Source of the DNA: Sedimentisphaerales bacterium
GTDB taxonomy: Bacteria > Planctomycetota > Phycisphaerae > Sedimentisphaerales > Anaerobacaceae
DNA length: 6,940 nt
NCBI GenBank assembly: GCA_030630905.1
Contig: DAOVMB010000129.1
Span: 1-6,940, forward strand
Reading direction: 5' to 3'
A program made the position numbers and the translations under genes. This document shows positions 1 through 6,072 of the stretch, piece by piece. Position 1 is the first letter of the stretch. The number at the start of each line of letters is the position of its first letter. The notes under the pieces are model-generated. The model worked only from the letters and a program-made list of their open reading frames with translations. It was not told the origin of the DNA and searched no databases.

Positions 1-1657
1 CCTGCCAGAGCTTATCGCCCTGGTTGACAATCTCAATCTCTTTCAATTCCAGTTCGATCTTATCTGCTGACACGGTGCCAACCAGGTAATTGATCTTAGA
101 ATTGTATCCGAACAGGCTGCCATGTGCGATCTGCAGGATATTGTCGGCTTGAGTACAAGTGATGGCGTGAACCTCACCGCACAGGTACAGATCAACGCCG
201 TGTTTGGCCATAGTCTGCCAGAAAAGCGATTCCCTGCCGCCTTCCAACATCAGACCGCTGGAGCTTTCCTTCCGGACAGGTCCCAGAATAGGGGTATGGC
301 CCATTACGATAATATTCTCAACGCCGGGATTGTCGGTGATGACCTGCTCGAACCATTCGAGTTGTGGCCCCGTGACCTTGGCTACAATTCCTCCCTGGGG
401 GCCGTTGCCCTTCTCGAACACATCGACAGCGATGAACAGGGTGTTCTCGTGAATAAACCAAAAGGCCGTACCCTTCATGCGAAGGGGCCCGTTGAGAGGC
501 ATCTTGAGGTATTTCTGAAACTGGCGCTTAAAATACGAGACCAGTTCAACCTTGTCGCCGCGCCAGGGATTGTCCCCGATCTCGTGGTCGCCAATTGCGG
601 TATAGAATCTCAGGTCGTGGTCCTGCATGCGCTTGATCCATGCCGGGTAATAGATACCGGCGTACTTCTTGATGCTCTCCTTATCGGGCCAGCATCCCAT
701 GACCAGGTCGCCTGCTACAAGAACGAACTCAGGATTCTCCGCCTTAATTGCCTTGAGGACATAGTCGAGCGCATCCTCCCAGCCGGGCTGCGGATAAGTT
801 AGGTCCACGTTCAGAAAGTCCGGGATACTCACGAATCGCCAGGGCTTAACGGACGAGACGCCGTCCTCGGGAACGTCCACCTTGGCAACCCACAGAATCG
901 CATTCAAGATGAGCTTGCGGAAGGACTCTATGTGCCAGTTCTTGTGGTAATGGCCCCCGCTGAATCCGAAGCCGCGGCCGCCGTCGCGACGTTCCAAGGC
1001 CCAGGCAAGGGTTTTGTCTTCAGGCGCCCACGGCGGCAACTTGCCTGTCAAGATAGGGACGGCTCGCTGCTCGTCCTTTGAAAATCGGATATCGAAATAC
1101 CATTCGTCCTCAGCCACATAGCCAGCGCAGCCGCGAGATATGGGATGGCTATTCTTAACCGGCGAGACTTTCACAGTGTTGATAGGATTCTGTGAATAGC
1201 CGTGCTCGTAATAGCCGCCCATCCACTCCAGGAAATCTGATTCGGCGCCCTCGGGCGGATCGATTGAATAGTGCAGGAATGCCAGTCCTACCCCTCGTTT
1301 GGCCAGTTTGCGAATTTTCTTTAGCCGTTCCGGTACTTTGAGGGGATGATGCTCAATACCGTCCGAGAGAAACACAATTGCGTCGGCATCGTCCAGGTCG
1401 CGCGGATTTTGTGGCCAGCCGTTGTAATGGATAACTATGTTCAGACTCCCGATGTTGGCCGCTCCATGCAGGCATTGCTTGAGGAACTGCGCATCCCGGT
1501 CCCACTCGTGGCTGCCCTCGCCGTGGCTGGGCGTGCCGGCGATAAAAGCAATCGTCTTGGGTGTGTCCTTAGCGGTTCCGCGAAGCATAAAGAGACACAA
1601 AATCACGCACGCTAAAATTCCTGTAGCTGCGCACAACAGAATAGTAGCCTTCTTCAT
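1..1657 (-). CDS. ThuA-like domain fused to calcineurin-like metallophosphatase, N-terminal anchor (3' end outside window)
   Basis: This frame is open from an ATG at 1657 to the left edge, giving 552 residues with the C-terminus missing. A GAGG ribosome binding site at 1663-1666 lies 5 bases before the ATG. Residues 5-25 form a hydrophobic signal/anchor after MKK. Residues about 35-260 are ThuA-like (IAFIAGTPSHGEGSHEW, HYNGWPQNP, and GGHYHKNWH at 235-243), a glutamine-amidotransferase-like fold. Residues about 273-552 resemble a metallophosphatase: VAGDLV (D317), GDHE (356-359), MGHTP (H454) and CGEVHA (493-498). Three metal-ligand motifs differ from the usual form: the DxH motif appears only as PDFLN/VD (279-285), GNHE is GDHE, and GHxH is GEVH. 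Its activity could therefore be altered or lost. The product is probably exported or membrane-tethered. It lies downstream of the SGNH hydrolase on the same strand, separated by 340 bases, so one transcript is possible but not shown. Family assignment is confident; substrate is unknown. Confidence 0.9.
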   Translation of the reverse strand, partial: MKKATILLCAATGILACVILCLFMLRGTAKDTPKTIAFIAGTPSHGEGSHEWDRDAQFLKQCLHGAANIGSLNIVIHYNGWPQNPRDLDDADAIVFLSDGIEHHPLKVPERLKKIRKLAKRGVGLAFLHYSIDPPEGAESDFLEWMGGYYEHGYSQNPINTVKVSPVKNSHPISRGCAGYVAEDEWYFDIRFSKDEQRAVPILTGKLPPWAPEDKTLAWALERRDGGRGFGFSGGHYHKNWHIESFRKLILNAILWVAKVDVPEDGVSSVKPWRFVSIPDFLNVDLTYPQPGWEDALDYVLKAIKAENPEFVLVAGDLVMGCWPDKESIKKYAGIYYPAWIKRMQDHDLRFYTAIGDHEIGDNPWRGDKVELVSYFKRQFQKYLKMPLNGPLRMKGTAFWFIHENTLFIAVDVFEKGNGPQGGIVAKVTGPQLEWFEQVITDNPGVENIIVMGHTPILGPVRKESSSGLMLEGGRESLFWQTMAKHGVDLYLCGEVHAITCTQADNILQIAHGSLFGYNSKINYLVGTVSADKIELELKEIEIVNQGDKLWQ

Positions 1658-1997
1658 GAGAGCCTCAGCAAAGTAACGTTGGGTACACTTATTAACGCGG
1701 CTTTCAAATCGTCCCCAATTGTCGAAGACGAGTCTCTGCCATATCAGCCGTTCATGTTATCCTTTGGTCGTCTCGAATTCAAGAACTGTTTATGTCGGCA
1801 ACCATCATAGCGGTCTGTATGCCACCGTTATTAGCCCTTGAAAAGTACACACTACCGCAAGAAACGGCTGCTGCCTCCGTTGGCGTTGGACTTGATCGGC
1901 CGCCACAGCTTCGAGCAGACGTCCAGATCGCCGTCGGCGTTGAAGTCGCCACGTTACGGTTTCTCCGTTAGAGAACAATATGACGAATGGTACTCAT
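1658..1997. other. Intergenic gap containing an FG-GAP gene remnant
   Basis: This 340-base spacer lies between the two minus-strand genes. Apart from the FG-GAP scrap at 1855-1950, I see no convincing coding sequence, RNA gene or U-tract terminator. Only the ribosome binding site next to 1657 is clear. No good -35/-10 pair stands out for the ThuA fusion gene. Confidence 0.6.
1855..1950 (-). pseudogene. Remnant of an FG-GAP/VCBS repeat protein
   Basis: Read on the minus strand, 32 codons give GDFNADGDLDVCSKLW followed by RPIKSNANGGSSRFLR and a TAG at 1852-1854. The DFNADGDLD stretch is a textbook calcium-binding FG-GAP loop (D-x-N-x-D-G-x-x-D). The order 'SKLW ... NANGG ... FLR' resembles the repeat plus linker seen in secreted FG-GAP proteins. 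There is no start codon, and an in-frame TAA sits two codons upstream (1954-1956), so this cannot be an intact gene. It lies on the opposite strand from the complete FG-GAP gene at 3788-5701, and its repeat wording differs, so it is not a simple recent copy. It is most likely the tail of a deleted gene that once followed the SGNH hydrolase. Confidence 0.65.
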
Positions 1998-3158
1998 CTA
2001 TTTTGTTAATGAGGTGCCGAGTTCGTTGTTGCCGAGAAGGATTGGCTTGAGTACCTCGTAGAACGCATCGGCCTGGCGGACAAAACCGAGATCCGTGGGA
2101 TGGGAGCCGTCTACCGTTGCCAGGTTATCACGGTCGTCCCCCAAAAGCCGGTTTCCGGACAGGTAGTGGAGGTGCTTGACACCCTCCGATTTGAGGCGAG
2201 AGTATATCCGTTGCAGCTCTCGTCGGTTTTCCACGTTTCGTTGTCGGCGCGACGGGACGAAGAAGGCGTCGGAATAGGTCCTGTCTTCGACCAAAAGTAT
2301 AGGCGTCTCGGGATGTACCTCCCTGAGTCTCTTGACAAACGGAGCCACGCGCTCGGCGACCATTTGTCCATTCATATTCGGCAGGCAGTCAAGGACATAA
2401 ACGGACGGGTCGAGTTCGGCAAGAAGGTCCGCCATCTCAGGCTCCATCCGACCGTTTCCGGAGAAACCAAGGTTGATAGCAGGATAGTGGAACCGCCGTC
2501 CCAGGATGGCGGTGTGAACCATGCCGGTACGCGAGGCACATCCACCCTGGGTGATGGAGGTGCCGTAGAAGACGATGGGCTTGCGGTCTTCGGGATACGG
2601 AGCCGCCTTCCGAAGTACCGAGCCTTCGGGAACGCCAATCTCAACCGATGAGACGCCGTTATAGAGTGGGAGGTAGAGAAGGTATTCTCGTTTACCCTTC
2701 GGGATATCCTTCACGAGAGTCACCGAGTTAACGGGGAACTGTGTGGGCCTTCCTATGGCAAGCCATTTCCATTTCCCACCTGTGTCTTTCACGTAAAAGT
2801 CAAGGCCACTAACGCCAGTGGCCGGCATGTGCGGCATCGCAAGGTTCTTCAATCGGAGTTCCCATCGTGCCTGGATTTCGTTGGCGTCAGTTACGAAACG
2901 TACGCACATTCCCGCCGAATGCCGACTTAAGTTCCAGACAGGCTCACGCACAACGGCTTCGGCCTTGGCAGGCAGACGGTCGTAGAAGCTCTTCGTGTCT
3001 ATCCAACCCTTTCCCTCCACATCGAGATGGCGAGTGTCATACCATGAGAGCGCATCAATCCGCTCCACTGAGGGATCGCTCCTCGCGGCTACTGCCGGTG
3101 AGAGAGTGTTAATCAGAAATAGAAGGACGATTCCTGAGTAAGCAATCTTATGGGCCAT
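1998..3158 (-). CDS. Secreted SGNH/GDSL-type hydrolase, GxDLY subfamily
   Basis: The 386-residue product is a predicted exported esterase-like hydrolase. An AAGGAG ribosome binding site at 3169-3174 lies 10 bases before the ATG. A signal peptide covers about residues 1-24 (hydrophobic SGIVLLFLINTLSPAVA, cleavage likely after AVA). The N-terminal beta domain contains GLDFY at 118-122, the GxDLY-type motif. The catalytic domain begins near 193 with IVFYGTSITQGG, placing the nucleophile at Ser201. It continues with NLGFSGNGRME (229-239), LPNMNG (259-264), which could supply the oxyanion Gly/Asn, and DGSHPTD (350-356), giving the Asp350-His353 pair. The GTS form instead of GDS is normal for this subfamily, as far as I know. 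Such enzymes often remove acyl groups from carbohydrates; that role here is inference. The gene is divergent from the FG-GAP/DUF1080 gene. Confidence 0.93.
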   Translation of the reverse strand: MAHKIAYSGIVLLFLINTLSPAVAARSDPSVERIDALSWYDTRHLDVEGKGWIDTKSFYDRLPAKAEAVVREPVWNLSRHSAGMCVRFVTDANEIQARWELRLKNLAMPHMPATGVSGLDFYVKDTGGKWKWLAIGRPTQFPVNSVTLVKDIPKGKREYLLYLPLYNGVSSVEIGVPEGSVLRKAAPYPEDRKPIVFYGTSITQGGCASRTGMVHTAILGRRFHYPAINLGFSGNGRMEPEMADLLAELDPSVYVLDCLPNMNGQMVAERVAPFVKRLREVHPETPILLVEDRTYSDAFFVPSRRQRNVENRRELQRIYSRLKSEGVKHLHYLSGNRLLGDDRDNLATVDGSHPTDLGFVRQADAFYEVLKPILLGNNELGTSLTK

Positions 3159-3229
3159 GGCAGCATATCTCCTTGCGATTATGACGATATCACTGTAGAT
3201 CGCTATAGTTTTTCGGGCACTAACAAGAG

Positions 3230-3254
3230 TTTTGCAAAATTGAGATCAGGCATA
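3230..3254 (+). repeat. Left terminal inverted repeat (25 bases)
   Basis: It begins TTTTGCAAAATTGAGAT and ends AGGCATA. It matches the reverse complement of 3373-3397 at 23 of 25 positions. Confidence 0.8.
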
Positions 3255-3255
3255 T

Positions 3256-3295
3256 ATTATTTAAGGAAATCCGTTCTTTGATTTCCTTAAATAAT
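3256..3295. repeat. Perfect hairpin A (16-bp stem, 8-base loop)
   Basis: ATTATTTAAGGAAATC (3256-3271) is exactly complementary to GATTTCCTTAAATAAT (3280-3295), with loop CGTTCTTT. The low GC content and lack of a following T-run on either strand argue against an ordinary intrinsic terminator. Confidence 0.9.
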
Positions 3296-3328
3296 CAACG
3301 TAAGTGATTATCTATCAAACAATTCCTG

Positions 3329-3371
3329 TTTGAAAAGGAAAAATCAAAAAAGAAGATTTTTCCTTTTCAAA
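3329..3371. repeat. Perfect hairpin B (17-bp stem, 9-base loop)
   Basis: TTTGAAAAGGAAAAATC (3329-3345) is exactly complementary to GATTTTTCCTTTTCAAA (3355-3371), with loop AAAAAAGAA. Read on the minus strand it is a diverged counterpart of hairpin A: the same place next to the 25-base box, the same AAGGAAA core and a pyrimidine-rich loop. Confidence 0.9.
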
Positions 3372-3372
3372 G

Positions 3373-3397
3373 TATGCCTAATCTCAATTTCGCAAAA
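3373..3397 (-). repeat. Right terminal inverted repeat (25 bases)
   Basis: On the minus strand it reads TTTTGCGAAATTGAGAT and ends AGGCATA. It differs from the left copy at two positions (A/G and C/T). Confidence 0.8.
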
Positions 3398-3468
3398 GTT
3401 CAGCACTAAGTTACACATAATCATAGTACTTTTTTCGAAGGACTGCAAGCATTTCTTTGGGCCTGTGA

Positions 3469-3696
3469 GGGCATCTGATAGGCAGCTCTGCTGTTGAACT
3501 CGCGTTTGTAGAAAGCATAACTCATAACGGAGAATATCATCGACTTGACAACGGTCGTTCCATATCACAGAATTGTATACGCCAACGTGAAAAATGGGGC
3601 CTTTATGAAGCAGGCTGGCTTGATGACAAAAACATTGTAATCAAAGGTTCATGCCGGTATCATAAAGACCATATCGTGCAGGAATATCGTTTATGA
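3469..3696 (+). pseudogene. Startless open frame, possible gene remnant, unrecognised
   Basis: The frame is open for 75 codons between TGA at 3466-3468 and TGA at 3694-3696 and has no ATG, GTG or TTG in a plausible starting position. Its second half reads like real protein: NGEYHRLDNG, then REKWGLYEAGWLDD, KGSCRYHKDH and QEYRL. I do not recognise a family. It could be the C-terminal part of a gene cut by the palindromic element or another rearrangement, or chance. It ends 91 bases before the FG-GAP/DUF1080 start. Confidence 0.25.
3545..3573 (+). promoter_or_regulatory. Candidate sigma-70-like promoter
   Basis: A perfect TTGACA (3545-3550) is followed after 17 bases by CAGAAT (3568-3573), which matches TATAAT at four of six positions. 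It could drive the FG-GAP/DUF1080 gene with a leader of about 210 bases. The weak -10 element and unknown lineage keep confidence low. Confidence 0.25.
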
Positions 3697-3775
3697 AGGT
3701 AAATGGGAAATGTCGGCTTAAGAGCCATCCTTTTTCAGTACGTCAAAACAAACGAATACTCGGCCCGAGCCAGTC

Positions 3776-3780
3776 AGGAG
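3776..3780 (+). promoter_or_regulatory. Ribosome binding site for the FG-GAP/DUF1080 gene
   Basis: AGGAG lies 7 bases before the ATG at 3788. It supports this start over the internal Met21 codon at 3848, which has no such site and would leave no charged n-region before the hydrophobic segment. Confidence 0.75.
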
Positions 3781-3787
3781 AAACGCA

Positions 3788-5701
3788 ATGGGAAATATAG
3801 CAATTTCGAAGACAAACGCGAATCACAGAACCATTTCAGTAGAACTAATGGCAATCGCCCTTATCTTCTTCATCGGCAGCACTGTCAATGGAATGGATTT
3901 CGAACATGTGGTCATTGATGAAAACATTGGCGGCAGAACCGCGATCGGTGATATCGACGGTGATGGCTTCAACGACATCGTTGTTCATACATGGTCGAGC
4001 GACAGAGGCAAACAGAACGACGGAAAGATCGGCTGGTACAAATATCCCGATTGGCGGCGGTACAGCATTGTCGACAGCGGCCACATCTTCGGCGACGGCG
4101 TGCTTGCCGTCGATTTGGACAAAGACGGTGACAACGATGTCGTCACGGCCAAAGGCAGCGACAATGAGGCCAGCGTATTCTGGTATGAGAACCCAGGCGG
4201 CAAAGCTACTTCAGGCTGGAAAGAACACAAACTGGCCACTGTTGAAAGAGGCAGTGAAGTCAAAGATGTCGAAGTGCACGACATGGATCACGACGGCAAG
4301 CTCGATGTGGTTGTCCGTACAAAGCACAAATTCGCCGTCTATTTCCAGGAGTCGCCCGATTCCTGGATCGAAGTAAATACCGACAATGCCGAACGCGAAG
4401 GGATGATAATCAGCGATGTCGACGGAGACGGTGACTACGATGTGGTGATGAACGGGTTCTGGCTGGAGAATCCCCGGCGCCCTCGCAGAGATACCTGGAA
4501 GCGACATGATATCGACCCGGCGTGGTACAAGGACATTACGGGCGGCTGGCAGGATCACAGCGTCATGGCCGATGTCAAAGATTTGAATAATGACGGCAAA
4601 GTCGATGTGATTCTATCGCATTCGGAAAAGACCGGTTTTACCGTTGCATGGTATGAATCGGCTAATCCTAAGGGCGGTCCCGATGCCTGGACCAAACACG
4701 AGGTTGGCGTTGTCGATTACTGCCATACCCTTCGAGGCGATGATGTTGATCTGGATGGAGATATTGATATCGTCGCGGCCACCCTAATCAGAAAGAAGAA
4801 TCCTGAGATATGTGTGTTTATAAACGAAGGCAAGGGGCTCACCTGGCGGAAACAGCCGATAGCTGCTGCGAGCGCCTATAAAGCCAAGACCGGAGACATC
4901 GACAATGACGGTGACATCGACATCGTCACGGCCCGAAGCTGGGACATGGGGCCCCTGCAACTTTGGCGCAATACCTTTTCCAGCACCGCTGGAGAGATCG
5001 GCGTTGGAGCATCGCCGCCGCCAGGAGCCGAGGTCCTGATCGACGGAACTCGCGAAATGCTGGACGAAAAATGGACGTATTGGGAAGGTCCGCGATTTGC
5101 CTCGTCTTTGCCTATCAAGTGGAAGATCGTCGACGATCCCGTGAATCCGGGCAAAGTCATCGCAAGCACCGATCCCGCCGGCGCCGGGGGTAAGTATGGC
5201 GCCGCAGACATTGTTACGAAAAAGAAATATCGGGATTTCCGGCTGCATATTGAATTCCTGGTTCCCCACAAGGGAGGAAACAGCGGGATTTATCTGCAAA
5301 ATCGTTATGAGATACAGATCCTGGACGGCGACAGCGAAAAGCATGGAATGGCCGCCGTGATTAACGAGGCGGCAGGCCCATACCACGCTTATAACGGCAC
5401 GGGAAAATGGAACGCTTACGATACAAAATTCCGTGCCGCCCGGTTCAAGGAGGGAAAGCTCACCGAAAAAGCAATGGTGACTACCTTCTTTAACGGAGTT
5501 AGGGCACACACGAACCACAAAATCCAAAAGGTCTGGGGCGGAAAAAACTCCGGCATCGACGGAGGCAATCAGGGCGGAACAGGCATCACCGATGTGCCCG
5601 GAGGACTTAAGCTACAGTGTGAGGGCCATGAAGTGCTGTTTCGCAATGCCTGGATCAAAGAACTCGACATAAGAGAACCGAACACCAACTGGGGTCCCTG
5701 A
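3788..5701 (+). CDS. Secreted FG-GAP/VCBS seven-repeat propeller fused to DUF1080 (3-keto-disaccharide hydrolase) domain
   Basis: The 637-residue product has an N-terminal signal/anchor: a long polar n-region, then LMAIALIFFIGSTVNG at 20-35. Residues about 38-395 carry seven FG-GAP calcium loops of the form D-x-D/N-x-D-G-x-x-D, starting at residues 55, 109, 165, 210, 265, 319 and 370. The 45-56-residue spacing fits a seven-bladed beta-propeller. A short linker with SPPPGAE (409-415) leads to the C-terminal domain (about 415-637): EVLIDGTREML, YRDFRLHIEFLVP, GGNSGIYLQNRYEIQILD and a closing VLFRNAWIKELDIRE. These are hallmarks of DUF1080/PF06439, whose studied members act on 3-keto-glycosides. 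The propeller probably serves in glycan or surface binding; that is inference. It is complete, and its signal and calcium loops point to action outside the cytoplasm. The broken hydrolase 80 bases downstream may once have been its operon partner. Confidence 0.93.
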   Translation: MGNIAISKTNANHRTISVELMAIALIFFIGSTVNGMDFEHVVIDENIGGRTAIGDIDGDGFNDIVVHTWSSDRGKQNDGKIGWYKYPDWRRYSIVDSGHIFGDGVLAVDLDKDGDNDVVTAKGSDNEASVFWYENPGGKATSGWKEHKLATVERGSEVKDVEVHDMDHDGKLDVVVRTKHKFAVYFQESPDSWIEVNTDNAEREGMIISDVDGDGDYDVVMNGFWLENPRRPRRDTWKRHDIDPAWYKDITGGWQDHSVMADVKDLNNDGKVDVILSHSEKTGFTVAWYESANPKGGPDAWTKHEVGVVDYCHTLRGDDVDLDGDIDIVAATLIRKKNPEICVFINEGKGLTWRKQPIAAASAYKAKTGDIDNDGDIDIVTARSWDMGPLQLWRNTFSSTAGEIGVGASPPPGAEVLIDGTREMLDEKWTYWEGPRFASSLPIKWKIVDDPVNPGKVIASTDPAGAGGKYGAADIVTKKKYRDFRLHIEFLVPHKGGNSGIYLQNRYEIQILDGDSEKHGMAAVINEAAGPYHAYNGTGKWNAYDTKFRAARFKEGKLTEKAMVTTFFNGVRAHTNHKIQKVWGGKNSGIDGGNQGGTGITDVPGGLKLQCEGHEVLFRNAWIKELDIREPNTNWGP

Positions 5702-5781
5702 TTCCATGTCAGCCGTCATCTGCCAAACGGACGGCAGTATAGTGTAAAGCACGCAGATTCTTTCTTCGACAAGGAGTAAAG

Positions 5782-5926
5782 ATAAGGTACCTGCTGATTG
5801 CAGTTGTGACTTTGTTTCCTCTGGTTTTTCGGTGGGACAGCCATTCGTGCCGGGCATGGATTCCGAGGCGAAGACGGCAAACATGCCTCCCAAGTCCTTG
5901 TGGCCTGGTTCGAGAAGCATTTGCTG
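5782..5926 (+). pseudogene. Secreted alpha/beta hydrolase remnant with lost start codon
   Basis: AAGGAG at 5771-5776 is followed 5 bases later by ATA (5782-5784) where a start codon would be expected. That frame then reads RYLLIAVVTLFPLVF, a typical signal peptide core, so an ATG-to-ATA change is likely. In a different frame, 5849-5926 reads AGHGFRGEDGKH and then VLVAWFEKHLL. That matches the C-terminus of alpha/beta hydrolases (dienelactone-hydrolase or BD-FAE type), with the catalytic His in a GHGF motif and a final WF-x-KHL helix. The central body (nucleophile elbow and acid) is missing. The best explanation is a large internal deletion of a secreted esterase gene plus start loss and a frameshift. 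Weak GTG starts inside cannot restore a functional enzyme. It sits 80 bases after the FG-GAP/DUF1080 stop, in the same direction. Confidence 0.55.
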
Positions 5927-6041
5927 ATACAATTACAAATGCGAATTATAGCTTACAACCCGATTGTGTACAGCTTGCTTTCGACTTTGAATGGCCCTGC
6001 CACTTCGATTGTCGCCGTGAATGGTCCGGCTACGTTTTCCG

Positions 6042-6058
6042 GCTCTCGCCACGAGAGC
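6042..6058. repeat. Short perfect hairpin after the 194-residue gene
   Basis: GCTCTCG (6042-6048) pairs with CGAGAGC (6052-6058) around a 3-base loop. It lies 15 bases past the stop of the minus-strand gene at 6073. No T-run follows in the minus direction (CGGAAAACG), so an intrinsic terminator is uncertain. Confidence 0.4.
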
Positions 6059-6072
6059 GAACAGGTGCCGCC

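Larger units (their letters stand above)
3230..3397. mobile_element. MITE-like composite palindrome without a transposase
   Basis: This 168-base element has 25-base terminal inverted repeats (3230-3254 and 3373-3397, two mismatches). Each repeat is separated by one base from a perfect internal hairpin: 16-bp stem with 8-base loop on the left, 17-bp stem with 9-base loop on the right. A 33-base centre (3296-3328) separates the hairpins. The two halves are thus mirror copies of one unit of about 66 bases. Both outer flanks carry GCACTAA (3217-3223 and 3403-3409), which could be an old target duplication, though it does not abut the repeats exactly. No protein is encoded. A non-autonomous mobile element mobilised in trans fits best. 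A structured bidirectional regulatory or insulating sequence is the alternative. Confidence 0.6.
3159..3787. other. AT-rich divergent intergenic region with palindromic element
   Basis: This 629-base region separates the SGNH hydrolase (minus) from the FG-GAP/DUF1080 gene (plus). It is visibly more AT-rich than the flanking genes. It holds a composite palindromic element (3230-3397), a startless open frame (3469-3696) and a candidate plus-strand promoter (3545-3573). Its GAGG-type ribosome binding sites for both flanking genes are intact at the two ends. I see no tRNA or other known RNA. Confidence 0.7.
5702..6072. other. Gap holding a decayed hydrolase gene
   Basis: Between the two convergent genes, the only meaningful coding signal is the alpha/beta hydrolase remnant at 5782-5926. 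Downstream of it, about 5940-6040 includes an imperfect tandem similarity (AATGGCCCTGCCAC and AATGGTCCGGCTAC), possibly by chance. I see no U-tract terminator for either flanking gene. Confidence 0.55.

Noticed and set aside
122..802. A 226-codon plus-strand open frame
   Set aside because: It lies wholly antisense to the metallophosphatase half of the fusion gene, has no domain signal, and is explained by that gene's codon bias.
2100..2651. A 183-codon plus-strand open frame
   Set aside because: It is antisense to the SGNH catalytic domain, whose motifs and ribosome binding site make the minus-strand reading certain.
3256..3371. Hairpins considered as a CRISPR array or paired intrinsic terminators
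   Set aside because: There are no regularly spaced direct repeats, and neither stem is GC-rich or followed by a suitable T-run.
3703..3918. Short plus-strand ORF overlapping the FG-GAP/DUF1080 start
   Set aside because: Most of it is out of frame with the well-supported gene starting at 3788, and its unique part is too short and featureless.
4784..5527. A 247-codon minus-strand open frame
   Set aside because: It is antisense to the FG-GAP/DUF1080 gene; its composition mirrors the repeated Asp-rich loops and it has no recognisable domain.
5712..5735. GCCGTC/GACGGC inverted repeat just after the FG-GAP/DUF1080 stop, as a terminator
   Set aside because: The stem is only 6 bp with a 12-base loop and no T-run follows, so chance is likely.
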